This document shows positions 1-8,141 of a DNA stretch of 19,375 nt, one piece after another. Both the position numbers and the translations under genes were made by a program. Where the stretch lies: the NCBI GenBank assembly GCA_028098005.1, contig JAOHFM010000028.1, forward strand, positions 1 to 19,375, written 5' to 3'. The notes below the pieces were generated by a model that was not told the DNA's origin, did not search any database, and saw nothing but the letters and a program-made list of their open reading frames with translations. Within the stretch, counting starts at the first letter, position 1. Each line of letters starts with the position of its first letter. The DNA is from Psychrosphaera sp. (lineage in GTDB: Bacteria > Pseudomonadota > Gammaproteobacteria > Enterobacterales > Alteromonadaceae).

Positions 1-23
1 TTACGGCTTAAATCGAGAATAAA

Positions 24-509
24 ATGAACACAGTTTCAAATGAATCAACCATAGATGACTCCCTTAAAAGCACCGTCACCTTATTTGGTTACGGTGGTCT
101 TATTCCTTTTCTTTATTTTGCACTTTGCGCCTGGTTCCCAAACTTAAACCCAGTTGGTGGCGATCCACTTTTTATTTTTAGAATGTACAGCGCCGTTATA
201 CTTAGTTTCCTGGCGGGATCATTATGGGTATTTGGACTACTGGCTGGGCAGTACCAGCAACAAGTTAAGGTTCGCAGTCGTAGTCTTATTTGGTCAGCGA
301 TATTGTTATCTATACTAGCTTGGGGCAATATTTTTATTGTTGGTAAAGCGGCTTTATTTGTTGGCGGTCTGTTATTTTTAGTGGTGTGGCAAATTGAGCA
401 AAAAACCGAGTTAACAAAGTGTTACCCAACTTGGTATACTGACCTGAGAGCAAAGTTAAGCATGAGCGTGGCAGCTTTGCATATCATTATTTGGTTAACC
501 GTAAGCTAG
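24..509 (+). CDS. DUF3429 family small integral membrane protein
   Basis: This 161-residue protein is hydrophobic, with about five likely membrane segments (residues roughly 18-38, 54-75, 85-107, 108-123 and 146-160). The pattern FGYGGLIPF near residue 21 and the TM layout resemble the DUF3429 family, which includes relatives of the mitochondrial TMEM69 protein; no biochemical function is established for it. The ATG at 24 is preceded by only a weak purine stretch (cgagaa), and 23 bases of upstream sequence are visible, so a promoter cannot be judged. It lies 41 bases before yaaA on the same strand with no hairpin between, so the two are probably cotranscribed. Family assignment is from the visible motif and the yaaA neighbour, and is less certain than for the enzymes here. 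Confidence 0.8.
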   Translation: MNTVSNESTIDDSLKSTVTLFGYGGLIPFLYFALCAWFPNLNPVGGDPLFIFRMYSAVILSFLAGSLWVFGLLAGQYQQQVKVRSRSLIWSAILLSILAWGNIFIVGKAALFVGGLLFLVVWQIEQKTELTKCYPTWYTDLRAKLSMSVAALHIIIWLTVS

Positions 510-550
510 TCTTTAACCCATTTTTCTAATCAAAAAAGAAGCGATTTAGT

Positions 551-1327
551 ATGTTGTATGTAATTTCTCCGGCAAAAAACTTAGATTATGAAACTAAGCC
601 TGCAACTCAAAAGTATACGCAACCGGAATTAATGTCGGATGCAACAGAGTTAGCGAATGTATGTAAAGATTTAACGCCACAAGATTTAAGTTCGTTGATG
701 CATATCAGTGACAAATTAGCAGGGCTGAATGTAGCTCGATTTACAGAGTGGCAGCCGGACTTCACTCCTGACAACGCAAAACAAGCAGTGCTGGCTTTTA
801 ATGGTGATGTTTATACAGGATTAGAGGCGGAAAGCTTTAATGATGCGGAGTTTGATTATGCACAAAAACATCTTCGTATATTATCTGGCCTTTATGGTGT
901 GTTAAAGCCATTAGACTTGATGCAGCCGTATCGATTAGAGATGGGCACAAAGCTATCAAACCCTCGTGGCGATAACCTTTATCACTTTTGGGGTGACATT
1001 GTTACCAACAAAATTAATGAACAAATTGATGCGGTAAATGCACCTTATTTAATTAATTTGGCGTCTACGGAATACTTTAAGTCTGTTAAGAAAAAACAAT
1101 TAAATGCGCCATTAATTACGCCAACCTTTAAAGATTGGAAAAACGGTCAATACAAAATGATCAGCTTTTTTGCGAAAAAAGCACGCGGTATGATGGTTCA
1201 GTATTTAATAAAAAACCAAGTAGAAACGTTAGAAGACTTGCTCAAGTTCGACATGGCAGGTTATGTTTATAACTCGGAACTGTCAAAACCAGATGCACCT
1301 TGTTTTACTCGAAAAGAGCAAGATTAA
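551..1327 (+). CDS. yaaA: Peroxide stress protein YaaA (UPF0246)
   Basis: The 258-residue product has the same length as Escherichia coli YaaA and carries the family signatures: LYVISPAKNLD at the N-terminus, LYGVLKPLDLMQPYRLEMG near residues 116-134, NLASTEYF near 169-176, and MISFFAKKARG near 207-217. In E. coli YaaA is a cytoplasmic, OxyR-induced protein that limits intracellular unincorporated iron during hydrogen peroxide stress and so reduces DNA and protein damage; its exact chemistry is unsettled. The ATG at 551 has an AAGAAG ribosome-binding sequence about 8 bases upstream. It follows the DUF3429 gene closely and is followed by a hairpin at about 1347. I see no convincing OxyR site in the short upstream gap, so regulation cannot be inferred here. 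Confidence 0.96.
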   Translation: MLYVISPAKNLDYETKPATQKYTQPELMSDATELANVCKDLTPQDLSSLMHISDKLAGLNVARFTEWQPDFTPDNAKQAVLAFNGDVYTGLEAESFNDAEFDYAQKHLRILSGLYGVLKPLDLMQPYRLEMGTKLSNPRGDNLYHFWGDIVTNKINEQIDAVNAPYLINLASTEYFKSVKKKQLNAPLITPTFKDWKNGQYKMISFFAKKARGMMVQYLIKNQVETLEDLLKFDMAGYVYNSELSKPDAPCFTRKEQD

Positions 1328-1346
1328 CTTTTTGATAAAATGACTG

Positions 1347-1374
1347 GCAAAGAGTCGCTTGGCTCTTTGCTTTA
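1347..1374 (+). terminator. Probable rho-independent terminator after yaaA
   Basis: An 8-base perfect inverted repeat GCAAAGAG (1347-1354) / CTCTTTGC (1363-1370) with an 8-base loop is followed by TTTAATT. The T-run is short, so termination may be partial and some transcripts may read on into the oxidase gene at 1406. Confidence 0.6.
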
Positions 1375-1405
1375 ATTAATTGCATCGATAACTTGAGTGT
1401 AATTA

Positions 1406-4306
1406 ATGAGTCCCACAGCTACCACTGTCTCTGATAACCATTATCAGTCTTTTTTAAGCGAGCTTAAAAGGGCCATACCCGCCGCGCAACTTATTGATGA
1501 CCCATTAAAAAACCTAGTTTATTCCACGGATGCCAGTTTTTATCGGCTAATAGCAAAACTCGTTGTTATTGTTGATAACGAAACCCAATTAAAGTCCACT
1601 TTACAGCTGGCTAATCAGTTTTTAATACCGGTTTGTTTCCGAGCTGCAGGAACAAGCCTTTCCGGTCAAGCCATCACAGATTCTGTGCTCATTAAGCTGT
1701 CAAGCAAATGGCAAGGCTATGAAATTTTAGATAACGGCGAAGTCATTAAAATGCAGTGTGGAGTGTTGGGTAGCGCCGCAAATTCTGCGCTACTCCCATT
1801 TAATAAAATGTTGGGACCAATGCCCGCTTCAATAGACGCCGCAACCGTTGGCGGTATGGCAATAAATAATGCCGCTGGCATGAATTCGCTAGACACTTAT
1901 GGTCAAATGCTCAATGCCAAATTTATATTAGCGAACGGCAATGAATTTGATTCAAAAGAGATTAAATCTGACTCGTCAAAGCGAAGTGAGTTTATAGAGA
2001 ACAACAAAGGGTTAGTAGATGGAATAGAACTGTTAATGCAGAAGGTTAGGTCAAAACCCGATTTAGTAAAAAGGATTTCAACAAAATACCAAATTAAAAA
2101 TACCACGGGTTATAGCTTGCGAGCTTTAATAGAGTTTGATGATGTAATTGATGTCATTTCCCACATGATGATAGGTTCGGAAGGAACTTTAGGTTTTATT
2201 TCCCACATCACCCATAAAACCGTCGATATTTTACCTTTTAAAGCGACTTCACTGGTTATCTTTGACTCCTTATCTGATGCAGGAATAGCCGTTCAACGTC
2301 TTAAGAAAGAGCAACTATTATTACCAACCAGTATTGCCGCCGCTGAGTTAATTGACTTCTTGGCGCTCAGAGCCATAAAGGATGAGCCTGGGATGCCGGC
2401 TTGTTTGCAGCATATTTCACGCAATAATGTGGCATTACTGATTCAGGTTGAAGCTCAGTCAATCCAAGAGTTATATGAGAGGGTAAAGCGCACGGAAATT
2501 TTATTAGCCGGGTTGAACTTGTTTGAACCCGCTACTTTTACTCGAGAACCAAAACAGATAAAAAACTATTGGCAAATGCGTAAAGCTATTTTTCCTGCGG
2601 TTGGAGCAAACCGGCCTGCGGGAACAACGGCGCTGATAGAAGACGTGGCATTCCCTATTGATTCTTTACCTAGTGCTTTGGTGGATCTTCAATCTTTGTT
2701 GTTGGAATTTGAATACCATGATGCCGTGATTTATGGCCATGCTTTAGATGGCAATCTCCACTTCATATTTTCGCAAGCTTTTGATACTCAAAAGCACATT
2801 GATCGTTATGAATTATTCATGAGAAAAGTAGTAGAGCTCGTTGTTGATAAATATCAAGGCTCTTTAAAAGCGGAGCATGGCACGGGTAGAAACATGGCGC
2901 CGTTTGTTGAGCATGAATGGGGCACTCCACTTTATGAAGTAATGCTTCAAATAAAACAACTGTTTGACCCTAATGGCATACTAAACCCAGATGTGATGAT
3001 CACGGACGATCAACAACTCTTTATCAAAAACATTAAACCGCTGGTGGCGGGCAATGAGCTTATAGACAAGTGTATTGAGTGTGGTTTTTGTGAACGCCAG
3101 TGCCCAAGCCGAAATTTAACCTTTACGCCACGGCAACGTATTGTGGCCCAGCGTCATTTGATGACCTGCAATGAGTCATCTTCAAGCTTAATTAAGACTT
3201 TTCAATATGACGTTAATGATACTTGTGCCGGTTGTGGTTTATGTGAAACCAGCTGCCCGGTTGGCATAAATACGGGTGACTTAGTTAGGCAGGTTAGGGC
3301 CCATTCAAACTCTTCTTTTTCAACCAAGATCGCCAAAACTATTGCCAATAACTTTGACACCGCTGTAAAAGCCAGTCGGTTTGGAGTGAAATTAGGTCAC
3401 TTTGTTCAAAGTAAGCTGACTAATAGTAGCGTGGGAAATACTAAACTAGTTAAGCGTTGGCTCACTAAGCGTCCAACTTTGCCCAATGCATATAAAACTC
3501 CAAGGGTTGTGGTGAACGGCGATTCGAGCATAAGTAAACCAAAGGTTGTTTTGTTTTCCGCATGTGTAAGTCGAGTCTTCGGGAGCGCTTTATCAACAAC
3601 GACCACCACAAACACCACCACCACAACCACAGATAAAACAAGAGACAAAGTCATAGAATCACAACAAGATGTGGTTTTTAACCGCTTACTTGATAAAGCT
3701 GGATACGAGATGATTGTGCCGGATCAAATTGACTCGTTGTGTTGTGGTTTACCTTTTAAAAGTAAAGGTTTTCCTGAACAGGCAAAACAAAAAGCGGATT
3801 CGTTATTTGAGTCATTGTTAAAGGCCAGTAATCATGGTGAATTTCCTGTTTTGCTTGATACTAGCCAATGCAGTTCTCAGTTAATTTCTGCACTGACGCC
3901 AAGTCAAAAGGCTAAATTAAACCTACACGACCCTTTAACTTTTGTTAATAGCCATTTATTGCCTAAGCTTAATGTTACGCCGAAAGCACAATCTGTTGCG
4001 TTTCATTTAACCTGTGCGGCGCGCAAGGACGATAAAGCGGCAGCAGCTTTAGATATTATGAAAGCCTGTGCAACTAACGTTGTAATACCGGAGCAGGTTA
4101 CTTGCTGTGGTTTTGCAGGAGATAAAGGCTTTACTGTACCTGAGCTTAATCAAAGTGCCTTAGCTGAACTGCAGCAACAAGTTCAGGGTTGCCAAAGCGG
4201 TTATTCTACAAGTAGAACCTGCGAAATAGGACTCAGTCATCATAGCGGTATTAATTATCAGTCTATCTACTATCTAGTGGATGAGGTCAGTGAGGCAAAA
4301 ACGTGA
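1406..4306 (+). CDS. FAD-linked, Fe-S containing D-2-hydroxyacid dehydrogenase (Dld-II / D-lactate dehydrogenase-like)
   Basis: This 966-residue protein joins three modules. An N-terminal PCMH-type FAD-binding domain (about residues 25-275) shows FRAAGTSLSGQAITDS and GSEGTLGFIS. A FAD-oxidase C-terminal domain (to about 545) ends with GHALDGNLHF, EHGTGRNMAPF and FDPNGILNPDV. A two-cluster ferredoxin segment has C556/C559/C562/C566 and C607/C610/C613/C617, and then come paired cysteine-rich CCG modules (CCG at 779-781 and 900-902). The architecture matches the quinone-linked D-lactate dehydrogenase Dld-II of Shewanella; the related E. coli YdiJ oxidises D-2-hydroxyglutarate, so the substrate here is not settled. 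No lactate permease or lldEFG-type genes adjoin it, which weakens the lactate assignment. An unusual threonine run lies at residues 731-742. No leader peptide or membrane segment is evident. Start ATG 1406 has a weak ribosome-binding site. It probably feeds electrons to the respiratory quinone pool. Confidence 0.9.
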   Translation: MSPTATTVSDNHYQSFLSELKRAIPAAQLIDDPLKNLVYSTDASFYRLIAKLVVIVDNETQLKSTLQLANQFLIPVCFRAAGTSLSGQAITDSVLIKLSSKWQGYEILDNGEVIKMQCGVLGSAANSALLPFNKMLGPMPASIDAATVGGMAINNAAGMNSLDTYGQMLNAKFILANGNEFDSKEIKSDSSKRSEFIENNKGLVDGIELLMQKVRSKPDLVKRISTKYQIKNTTGYSLRALIEFDDVIDVISHMMIGSEGTLGFISHITHKTVDILPFKATSLVIFDSLSDAGIAVQRLKKEQLLLPTSIAAAELIDFLALRAIKDEPGMPACLQHISRNNVALLIQVEAQSIQELYERVKRTEILLAGLNLFEPATFTREPKQIKNYWQMRKAIFPAVGANRPAGTTALIEDVAFPIDSLPSALVDLQSLLLEFEYHDAVIYGHALDGNLHFIFSQAFDTQKHIDRYELFMRKVVELVVDKYQGSLKAEHGTGRNMAPFVEHEWGTPLYEVMLQIKQLFDPNGILNPDVMITDDQQLFIKNIKPLVAGNELIDKCIECGFCERQCPSRNLTFTPRQRIVAQRHLMTCNESSSSLIKTFQYDVNDTCAGCGLCETSCPVGINTGDLVRQVRAHSNSSFSTKIAKTIANNFDTAVKASRFGVKLGHFVQSKLTNSSVGNTKLVKRWLTKRPTLPNAYKTPRVVVNGDSSISKPKVVLFSACVSRVFGSALSTTTTTNTTTTTTDKTRDKVIESQQDVVFNRLLDKAGYEMIVPDQIDSLCCGLPFKSKGFPEQAKQKADSLFESLLKASNHGEFPVLLDTSQCSSQLISALTPSQKAKLNLHDPLTFVNSHLLPKLNVTPKAQSVAFHLTCAARKDDKAAAALDIMKACATNVVIPEQVTCCGFAGDKGFTVPELNQSALAELQQQVQGCQSGYSTSRTCEIGLSHHSGINYQSIYYLVDEVSEAKT
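3596..3631 (+). repeat. Low-complexity ACC/ACA tract coding for a threonine run
   Basis: Twelve consecutive codons (aca, acg, acc, aac only) encode five Thr, one Asn and six Thr at residues 731-742 of the FAD/Fe-S dehydrogenase. It lies just after the motif CVSRVFG that opens the C-terminal cysteine-rich part. Such a tract is prone to slippage and looks like a lineage-specific expansion in a surface loop. Confidence 0.8.
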
Positions 4307-4467
4307 GTTTCATGTTGGGCCTAGAGCATTTATATAGTTAGAGAAACGCAGTTGTTTACATTGATTTACGACTAATTATGCAATTGTTTTAAATAAAAGT
4401 AGCTCAAATAGCTCTCTTGAGTAAAATAGCGCGTATAAAAATAATAGATAGAGAAAGGGGACAAGGT

Positions 4468-6126
4468 TTGGCTGAGATTGAAAGAGAATCAATGGACTTT
4501 GACGTAGTCATCGTTGGAGCTGGCCCTGCGGGCTTATCAGCTGCTATTCGCTTAATGCAAAAAGCAGAAGAGAATGAGCAAGAGTTAATGGTTTGTGTTG
4601 TTGAAAAAGGGTCGGAAGTAGGCGCACACATTTTATCTGGTGCCGTTTTAGATCCAAAAGCATTAACAGAATTAATTCCAGACTGGAAAGAGCAAGGTGC
4701 ACCATTAAATGCCGCCGTAAGTAGCGATGAAGTGTATTTTCTTCGTGGTGAAGAGTCTGCTTCTGCGGTACCTGGATTGTTGTTCCCAAAAACTATGCAC
4801 AATGACGGCAATTATGTAGTGTCTATGGGTAATGTATCTCGCTGGTTAGCTGAAAAAGCCGAAGCCATGGGTGTTGAGATTTTCCCTGGTTTTCCTGCTT
4901 CTCACGTTTTATACGATGACAATGGCGCGGTTGTTGGCATTCAAACGGGTGACATGGGCTTAGATGAAGAAGGCCAACCTAAAGACTCGTTTATGCCAGG
5001 CATGGAACTAAGGGCCAAATATACTATTTTTGCTGAAGGCTGCCGCGGACACTTAGGTAAGTCTTTAATTTCTAAATACAAGTTAGATGAAGGCAAATCT
5101 CCTCAACATTACGGCCTTGGCTTTAAAGAAATTTGGCAAGTACCTGCTGAGCAACATCAACCTGGTTTAGTAGTTCACACCGCTGGCTGGCCATTAACTG
5201 ATGGCGCAACGGGCGGCGGTTACTTATACCATGCGGAAGATAACCAAGTTGTTTGTGGTTTAATTGTCGACCTAAACTATTCAAATCCACACTTAAGTCC
5301 ATTTGACGAATTCCAACGCTTAAAGCATCACCCGGTTTATGCAAAACATTTAAATGGTGCAAAACGCATCGCCTACGGCGCAAGAGCCATCACCAAAGGT
5401 GGTTTAAACTCACTGCCTAAAATGACCATGCCAGGTGGATTTTTGGTTGGTTGTAATGCCGGTACGCTTAACTTTGCTAAAATCAAAGGTAATCATGCGG
5501 CAATGAAATCAGGCATGTTAGCGGCGGAAACCATTGCTGATGCTTTAAAAGCAGGAGACGAAGGTCAGCAAGACCTTGTTCAATATCAAACTGCCTTTGA
5601 TGCAAGCTGGTTGTATGATGAGCTTTATTCAACTCGCAACTTTGGACCTGCTTTACATAAGCTAGGTACTGTTGTTGGTGGTGCTTATAATACGATTGAT
5701 CAAAATTGGTTTGGCGGTAAATTACCGTTCTCGTTTAAAGACGAAACCCCAGATTACGCGTCATTAAAGCCTGCTAATGAAAGTAAAATGATTGATTATC
5801 CAAAACCTGATGGTCAATTGAGCTTTGATAAATTATCGAGTGTCTTTTTATCAAATACCAATCATGAAGAAGACCAACCGGTACATTTAAAACTGGCGGA
5901 TAAAACAATTCCTCTAGCTCAAAACTTAACTCAGTTTAATGAGCCTGCGCAGCGTTACTGTCCTGCAGGAGTTTATGAAATAGTTGAAGAAGAGGCGGGA
6001 CAGAAGTTCCAAATCAACTCTCAAAACTGTGTACATTGTAAAACGTGTGATATTAAAGATCCGGCGCAAAACATTACCTGGGTAACACCAGAAGGTGGCG
6101 GCGGTCCAAACTATCCAAATATGTAA
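4468..6126 (+). CDS. Electron transfer flavoprotein-ubiquinone oxidoreductase (ETF-QO)
   Basis: This enzyme takes electrons from reduced ETF (from fatty acyl-CoA and other dehydrogenases) and passes them through FAD and a 4Fe-4S cluster to membrane ubiquinone. From the proposed start the protein is 552 residues, close to the usual 550. It shows a dinucleotide-binding GAGPAG at the N-terminus, the ETF-QO-typical EKGSEVGAHILSGAVLDP, a second FAD/quinone region with GCNAGTLNFAKIKGNH, and a C-terminal ferredoxin domain whose cluster ligands are C498, C521, C524 and C527. I chose the TTG at 4468 because AAAGGGG lies 7 bases upstream and the N-terminus then matches the family's (I)ERESMxFDVVIVGAG. 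The frame is open back to a TTG at 4417, and an ATG at 4492 is an alternative. The ETF subunit genes are not in the window. A terminator follows at 6151. Confidence 0.95.
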   Translation: MAEIERESMDFDVVIVGAGPAGLSAAIRLMQKAEENEQELMVCVVEKGSEVGAHILSGAVLDPKALTELIPDWKEQGAPLNAAVSSDEVYFLRGEESASAVPGLLFPKTMHNDGNYVVSMGNVSRWLAEKAEAMGVEIFPGFPASHVLYDDNGAVVGIQTGDMGLDEEGQPKDSFMPGMELRAKYTIFAEGCRGHLGKSLISKYKLDEGKSPQHYGLGFKEIWQVPAEQHQPGLVVHTAGWPLTDGATGGGYLYHAEDNQVVCGLIVDLNYSNPHLSPFDEFQRLKHHPVYAKHLNGAKRIAYGARAITKGGLNSLPKMTMPGGFLVGCNAGTLNFAKIKGNHAAMKSGMLAAETIADALKAGDEGQQDLVQYQTAFDASWLYDELYSTRNFGPALHKLGTVVGGAYNTIDQNWFGGKLPFSFKDETPDYASLKPANESKMIDYPKPDGQLSFDKLSSVFLSNTNHEEDQPVHLKLADKTIPLAQNLTQFNEPAQRYCPAGVYEIVEEEAGQKFQINSQNCVHCKTCDIKDPAQNITWVTPEGGGGPNYPNM

Positions 6127-6150
6127 CTATTACGTATTTACTCAATACCT

Positions 6151-6180
6151 AAAAACCAGTCCATATAGGCTGGTTTTTTA
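6151..6180 (+). terminator. Rho-independent terminator after ETF-QO
   Basis: AAAAACCAG (6151-6159) pairs with CTGGTTTTT, with an inner CC/GG extension around an ATATA loop, and ends in TTTTTT. It starts 24 bases after the ETF-QO stop codon. The A-run on the 5' side makes it potentially active in both directions. Confidence 0.85.
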
Positions 6181-6287
6181 TTGCCTTGCATTCCTGATCG
6201 TTCAACGATACAGACTTGATCTTTTAGTTGAGCAAGGTAAAACAGTATACTGATTAACAGACTTCCAAAATATAATAAGAAAATAAC

Positions 6288-7968
6288 ATGAAATTAAATA
6301 AGACAATATTGGCGCTAGCCATTGCATCGAGTTTTGCAATCACAGCTTGTAATGACTCAAAACAAACGAACAAACCTTCTGAGTCTCCAGCGGTCACTGA
6401 CCATTGTTAAAAAAGATCTAGCGACTATTGCAGCGATTGATGAATCTAAACTAGATGAGCAAACTAAAATTAGTCGTCAGTTATATATTCAGCAATTAGA
6501 AAATGAAATTGCGGATCACCAATGGCGTTTGCACAACTACCCAGTAAACCAAATGTTTGGTACTCACTCTCAAATACCAGCATTTTTAATTAACCAGCAT
6601 TCTATTGCCAATGAAAAAGAAGCACGCGATTACATCTCTAGAATTAGAGGCGCTGAAAAAGTTCTTTTTGACGTGGTAGAAAATCTAAAAGCACGTGAAG
6701 CAAAAGGCATTATTGCCCCTAAGTTTGTATTCCCACATGTTATTCGTGACTCAAAAAATATCATCGTTGGTGCACCATTCGATAATGGTGACGACAGCAC
6801 AATATTGGCTGACTTCAGCCGTAAAGTGAATGGTCTTGAGCTAGAAAGTGAGACAAAAGCAATTTTAATAGCTGAAGCGAAAGCGGCTTTAATTGCTAAC
6901 CTAAAGCCTGGTTATGACAAACTCGTTAGTTACTTAGTGACGTTAGAAAAGAAAGCCGATAATAAAGATGGCGCGTGGAAGTTCCCACAAGGTGAAGCAT
7001 TTTTTAACAATGCGTTAGCACGAACGACAACTACTGATTTGACGGCTGAAGAAATTCATAAAATTGGTTTAGACGAAGTGGCTCGTATTCATCAAGAGAT
7101 GACAGAGATTAAAAACAAAGTTGGCTTTGATGGTGAATTGAGCGAATTTTTTGAGTTTATGCGTAATGATAAACAATTTTATTACGACAATACAAAAGAA
7201 GGAAAACAGCAATATCTAGATGAGGCCGTTGCCTTAATTGATGATATGAAGTCGCGCTTAGATTCGCTGTTTTTAACTAAGCCTAAAGCCGACATGATTG
7301 TTAAGCAAGTAGAAGCATTCCGTGAAAAGTCAGCAGGAAAAGCGTTTTACCAACAGCCAGCTCCTGATGGTTCACGTCCTGGGATTTATTACGCAAACCT
7401 ATACGACATGGAAGCAATGCCAACGTATCAAATGGCGGCACTTGCTTATCATGAAGGTATTCCAGGTCACCATATGCAAATTGCCATAAAACAAGAACTT
7501 GAGGGCATTCCTATGTTCCGTAAGTTTGGCGGATACACGGCATATACAGAAGGGTGGGGACTTTACTCAGAGCTAATTCCAAAAGAGATTGGTTTGTATC
7601 AAGACCCATATTCAGACTTTGGTCGTTTAGCCATGGAGCTATGGCGTGCCTGTCGTTTGGTTGTAGACACGGGAATCCATAGTCAAAAATGGACTCGTCA
7701 GCAAGGTATTGATTATTATGTTAATAATACCCCAAATGCTGTTTCTGATGCGGTGAAGATGGTTGAACGTCATATTGTAATGCCTTCACAAGCAACGGCC
7801 TACAAAATTGGTATGTTAAAGATTTTAGAGCTTCGAGAAAAAGCAAAAACAGCCCTAGGCGATAAGTTTGATATTCGTGAATTCCACGACGTTATTCTTA
7901 AAAATGGACCTGTGCCATTGAATGTACTTGAAGGTTTTGTTGATAGCTACGTTGCATCAAAAGCTTAA
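6288..7968 (+). pseudogene. DUF885 family lipoprotein (putative metallopeptidase), broken by a 5' frameshift/internal deletion
   Basis: A typical lipoprotein leader starts at ATG 6288 (KLN, hydrophobic core, lipobox ITAC with Cys21), but this frame stops at 6408-6410 after 40 codons. The recognisable DUF885 body begins in the next frame at about 6397 (LTIVKKDL) and is open to 7968. DUF885 proteins usually have roughly 45-50 further residues between leader and this point, so a segment of 3n+2 bases appears lost. The body retains the zinc-peptidase-like motif HEGIPGHH and, 26 residues on, YTEGWG; counted from a TTG at 6322 these are residues 377-384 and 408-413. Translation from that TTG would give a 548-residue product with no signal peptide. 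Intact homologues are predicted envelope peptidases. A good -10-like TATACT lies at 6246 without a clear -35. Sequencing error, recent mutation and true loss cannot be told apart here. Confidence 0.75.
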
Positions 7969-8000
7969 GCTTTTCTGAAATTGCTTATTTTAGGCAAATA

Positions 8001-8029
8001 AAAAGGGCTGTTTATCAGCCCTTTTTTAT
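8001..8029. terminator. Bidirectional rho-independent terminator between converging DUF885 and pulA
   Basis: A 10-base perfect inverted repeat AAAAGGGCTG (8001-8010) / CAGCCCTTTT (8016-8025) has a 5-base loop and runs of T on either strand after the stem. It lies 32 bases after the DUF885 stop (+) and also downstream of the pulA stop (-), so it probably serves both transcripts. Confidence 0.92.
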
Positions 8030-8045
8030 TGCGTCCTATTTACGA

Positions 8046-8099
8046 TAGTTACCATGCAATAGCTAGGTTACATTTACTGTAGTTACCGTGCGATAGCTA
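8046..8099. repeat. Imperfect 20-base direct repeat (two copies, 34-base period)
   Basis: The 20-mer TAGTTACCATGCAATAGCTA at 8046-8065 recurs as TAGTTACCGTGCGATAGCTA at 8080-8099, with 18 of 20 bases identical (two A/G changes). A partial third element, ATAACTAGGTT at 8111-8121, matches ATAGCTAGGTT at 8059-8069 in 10 of 11 positions. Each copy has near-complementary ends (TAGTTA/TAGCTA). The cluster lies between the pulA stop and its terminator, so it would be in the 3' end of the pulA mRNA. Function unknown. Confidence 0.7.
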
Positions 8100-8141
8100 C
8101 TTTTAAAGTGATAACTAGGTTTTCTCATAACTTGCTGTTAC

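Noticed and set aside
3406..3654. 82-codon - strand frame rich in valine
   Set aside because: The valine run is merely the complement of the ACC/ACA threonine tract in the dehydrogenase gene.
4404..4811. 135-codon open frame on the - strand opposite ETF-QO
   Set aside because: The ETF-QO FAD domain on the + strand is unmistakable; the opposite frame has no recognisable domain.
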